This document shows positions 60,352 to 64,000 of a stretch of DNA of 64,000 nt, piece by piece. A program made the translations under genes and the position numbers. The stretch's first letter is position 1. Each line of letters starts with the position of its first letter. The notes beneath the pieces are model-generated. The model did not search any database, was not told where the DNA came from, and worked only from the letters and a program-made list of their open reading frames with translations. The stretch is from Delphinus delphis (lineage: Eukaryota > Chordata > Mammalia > Artiodactyla > Delphinidae), in NCBI RefSeq assembly GCF_949987515.2, contig NC_082700.1, forward strand, positions 40,449,380 through 40,513,379. Reading direction: 5' to 3'.

Positions 60352-61373
60352 TTTTTTTCCATCTTTATTTTATTTTATTTTTTTAACATCTTTATTAGAG
60401 TATAATTGCTTTACAATGGTGTGTTAGTTTCTGCTTCATAACAAAGTGAATCAGTTATACATATACATATGTCCCCATATCTCTTCCCTCTTACATCTGC
60501 CTCACTCCCACCCTCCCTATCCCACCCCTCTAGGTGGTCACAAAACACTGAGATGATCTCCCTTTGCTATGAGGATGCTTCCCACTAGCTATCTATTTTA
60601 TGTTTGTTAGTGTATATATGTCCATGACACTCTCTCACTTTGTCCCAGCTTACCCTTCCCACTCCCTGTATCCTCAAGTCCATTCTCTAGTAGGTCTGCA
60701 TCATTATTCCTGTCTTGCCCCTAGGTTCTTCTGATCTTTTTTTTTCTTTTTTTTAGATCCCATATATATGTTTTAGCATACAGTATTTGTTTTTTCTTTC
60801 CGACTTACTTCACTCTGTATGACAGTCTCTAGGTCCATCCACCTCATTACAAATAACTCAGTTTTGTTCCTTTTTATGGCTGAGTAATATTCCATTTTAT
60901 ATATGTGCCACATCTTCTTTATCCATTCATCTGTTGATGGCCACTTAGGTTGCTTCCATGTCCTGGCTATTGTAAATAGAGCTGCAATGAACATTTTAGT
61001 ACATGACTCTTTTTGAATTATGGTTTTCTCAGGGTATATGCCCAGAAGTGGGATTGCTGGGTCATATGGTAGTTCTATTTGTAGTTTTTTAAGGAACCTC
61101 CTTACTTTTCTCCATAGTGGCTGTATCAATTTACATTCCCACCAACAGTGCAAGGGGGTTCCCTTTTCTCCACACCCTTTCCATCATTTATTGTTTCTAG
61201 ATTTTTTGATGATGGCCATTCTGACTGGTGTGAGATGATATCTCATTGTAATTTTGATTTGCATTTCTCTAATGATTAATGATGTTGAGCATTCTTTCAT
61301 GTGTTTGTTGGCAATCTGTATATCTTCTTTGGAGAAATGTCTATTTAGGTCTTCTGCTCATCTTTGGATTGGG
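60352..61373 (-). mobile_element. 5'-truncated L1 with perfect target-site duplications, antisense
   Basis: The element is bounded by identical 14-bp copies of ttataacatacaaa at 60338-60351 and 61374-61387. From the left: a T-rich reversed tail, about 400 bp of 3' UTR, and about 600 bp of ORF2 C-terminus. The insertion stops at the 5' truncation point. The 3' UTR type is that of the L1 at 21.4 kb. The intact duplications show a simple, unrearranged, fairly young insertion. Confidence 0.96.
60773..61153 (-). pseudogene. L1 ORF2 C-terminal fragment
   Basis: A 126-codon open piece of the L1 ORF2 C-terminal region, with [39 protein letters not shown] and the zinc-knuckle-region wording that precedes EYYSAIKRNKTELFVM. 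One frameshift near the end brings an early stop compared with the L1 at 21.8 kb, where the same region ends HIYGI. There is no start of its own: it is a truncated relic. Confidence 0.9.
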
Positions 61374-61387
61374 TTATAACATACAAA

Positions 61388-64000
61388 ATTGATGATATAA
61401 TCAGATTTATAAAATCTTACAAAACACATAGGTGGTTTTGTAATATTTTAAATGTTATAACTAATTGATTAATATATTTCCTGTTTATCAATGATTTTAT
61501 TTTTGAATTATTATGGGCTGTTTTCTTTGTTTCTTGAGTCTTATATATGCATTACAAGCCTGTTTTATTACCAGTTGACATTTAAAGCACAATTCTGTCT
61601 CTTTTTTTCTGCTTGGAAAAATTCTTAGCTAATATGATAAAAGATTTTTTTCAATCTCATCCTTGTTGAGTTTCATTGGGTATATACAGAAACTGTCAAA
61701 ATATGAAAGAAAGAAAAAAAGCACTCAGCAGATTGTGGGATAAGTGGTGAGAAATACATTCATGGATGAGATAAAATATTTTAAAGTACCTCTTGTTTAA
61801 AACTGTCAGTCTTTGGCTTTTTACTGAATTCTCTGTGTCTCTAAATAGTTTACAGTTACAATTAGAAATAAATTATATCAACCCTGAAAAGATTATTCTA
61901 TATTTCAACCATGATTTTCAAGTAAAGTTGAATAAATATGCTAAAAAGAAAGAACATATATATGTTGATATTAATTGTATCTAAAAGGATAAGATCTAAG
62001 ATACTGGAAATGCAAACTTTTACTTGCGTTCACTGATTGCAAGTGAGAAAACAAGAATATGAAGAACCTGTGGTGTTAATAAAAAGATCTACAGTAACAC
62101 CTCTTAATAATTAAGGTGCTCGACAAATGGAGTTAATAATAGGTTTATACACAAGGCTATTCAAATTCTTTTTTATTTTTATACAGAAAAGAGATTGTGT
62201 TTGCTATCTGCATATTGATTACAAAGTAAGGGGAGGAAATCTGAAATGTTAGCCAGAATTAAGAAAAACAGAAGCTAGATTTTACTGGTAACATAAGACA
62301 AGCAATCAGATAGATGACGATGAAAAGCCAGTGTTCCTATTTTCCTAGAGATCTATACCAAGGTTTTTATACTTTCAGGTTTGTTCTCCAAAAGATAGCT
62401 TATTTCAGAAAAGCCACAGAGCTTACTCTTTGGTAATCCATACATATAGACTACTTTTTTTTTTTCTTTTTTTGCTTTTAGTGCCCTAAAAGAAAAATAC
62501 AGTGTCAAGTAGTTGTTGTTGTTGTTGATACCTTGTTTTTTATACATGACAGTTGTAAGATTTTCTCCTAATTAATGTTACCAAGACACTTATGGGTCAT
62601 TTTTTTCCTTGTCATTCTAACCCAGAATTCTGTGAATTCCTAGTCTGCCAACTGAGGTCATGAGCTCAGGGAAATTGTCTTCTATTGATTTAATTACCAC
62701 CTTTCCTCCAAGAGTTTGATTGATAATTTATATGGATCACTCAACTTATTTTTTTTATATTAGAAATGTAAAACTTTATTAAGAGCTCAAGAGAGAAAGG
62801 GAGAGGTTGATGAATCAGCAGTGAACTTCAGAAGGAAACAAAGATTTGGATTTTAGGGATTCTTTTATCTATTTTTACATTATATTCAATGATATCAGTG
62901 CCTACTCTGTCAAATCAAAAAAATTTTTTTATTTTTAAAAGTAATTTGTGACTTACTCTACCTATAAAGTCCACAGATCTCTGAGCCCACAGGTTATCTA
63001 GAATCAGTTCTTGGCCTTCACTGGAGTGTTCCAAACTGCTTTCCGGGTTCTTTCCCCTACCATAGAGGAGAAAAATCTTACACTGTTTTTCTCTGTCAGG
63101 GCAGGCACAAAGTACTAGACTGCACTTAATCTAGCTGACCAAAGGTGTATGGATTTATTGAAAACTGAGAGAATAAAGAAGTCGTTGTTGTTGCTTGGAG
63201 TAGCAAGAAAATGGTATTAGACCCCAGTTCCTGTCTATTCCAATCATTTTCTTCCCGAAGTCTTGTTTGCTATTTCAAAGACACAGCTGAAACAGTCAAG
63301 GCAGAACTACTGGCTCAAAATGGCTAAATGTCTTACCTAAAACAGTGTATTCAGATTATTCTAATTTCTAGTAACAAGGGAATGGAACAAATTACAAATG
63401 ATGTGATATTTCCAACTTTCCTATATCCAAAGTGAGTTTTAATTCTCTTATTCCTCTACGTCTTTCCATCTCTCCTTACCTCTTTCCTTATTTCCCTCCT
63501 TTTATCCTTATTTATTTATAAAGTGTATACAAGGAATCAGAATCTGCTAGGCAAAAGTTTATATGATTATTTATAATTATAAATTTAAATACTATTAATT
63601 TAATGTCTTCTTTAATTTGTAGCATTATTTGCTTCACATTTGTCTTCTCCTTGACTAGCTTAACTGTGTAATTATTTGTTACATATCTGACAGAGGTTTG
63701 GAAAACGTAGATATTGACTGCACAGCCACTTTCCAGAAACAACTTTACTTTAGGAAGAATGACCCAAATCTTTGGTGGTCAGTTTTTATTTCTACATCAA
63801 GAAAGTACCATGGTACAATTAATATATTAAGGTTCAACTGAATTACAATGCAAATAAAGTATTTAAGCTATGTATCTCATTACTCTTCAACTAAATTGAT
63901 CTTCTTTGCATTAAGTACATCTTTGTCAGGGTTTTATAGGTCATTGGTCTCTTACTAATTTGATAATATGTCTTGGATATAAAGTTGAAAATTGTGACCT
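61388..64000. other. Unassigned AT-rich DNA
   Basis: No gene, RNA or repeat family was recognised to the window end. T runs occur near 62456-62474. Bases about 62990-63300 are slightly less AT-rich without a clear exon or repeat signature. Confidence 0.45.

Overview
This window is gene-poor, AT-rich mammalian chromosomal DNA, probably from a cetacean (whale or dolphin). The best clue to the host is a set of four tRNA-derived SINEs at about 14.0, 14.8, 16.6 and 33.5 kb. Each has a GC-rich body of about 200 bp with an RNA polymerase III A-box and B-box and a poly(A) tail. They belong to the CHR-type SINE family of the whale-hippo-ruminant group, in the form I associate with cetaceans. LINE-1 (L1) 3' ends of artiodactyl type and older mammal-wide repeats (MIR, L2, MER5, Tigger, MLT1) agree with this. 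I saw no BovB element. I found no host exon, tRNA, rRNA, microRNA or CRISPR array, and nothing prokaryotic. The only long protein-like reading frames belong to retrotransposons or are frames through simple repeats.

Layout. 0-2.5 kb: the 5' half of an old L1 in antisense, cut by the window edge. 2.5-14 kb: mostly single-copy AT-rich DNA with L2-like, Tigger and old L1 fragments. It includes an L1 with an inverted 5' piece at 10.0-11.0 kb. 14-17 kb: three CHR SINEs in the same orientation, with MER2-like and MIR remnants between and beside them. 17-21.4 kb: little recognisable. 21.4-28.6 kb: a nearly full-length antisense L1 of about 7.2 kb whose ORF1 is still open and whose ORF2 is broken. 28.6-34.1 kb: a patchwork of MIR, several L1 pieces, a long (AT)n tract, a purine tract, a SINE and an MLT1-type LTR. 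It contains a 53-bp local copy of part of that LTR. 34-47 kb: AT-rich, with scattered L1, L2 and MIR fossils and several short tandem duplications. 47.0-56.35 kb: a composite of two L1s that face each other and meet near 49.317 kb, the right one carrying a duplicated 5' UTR block with a (GAAA)n tract. 56.4-58.8 kb: MIR, a Tigger fossil, L2, and a MER5A-like element split by a SINE. 60.35-61.37 kb: a 5'-truncated antisense L1 with perfect 14-bp target-site duplications. 61.4-64 kb: nothing recognised.

The loci do not form a pathway. What unites them is L1 biology: L1 supplied its own copies and, by established knowledge, the machinery that mobilised the SINEs. I found no convincing new biological system. 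The best leads are structural: the convergent L1 composite, the duplicated L1 5' UTR block, the open ORF1, and the LTR-derived filler duplication. Repeat family names come from recognition of sequence, not from a database search, and edges of old repeats are approximate by tens of bases.
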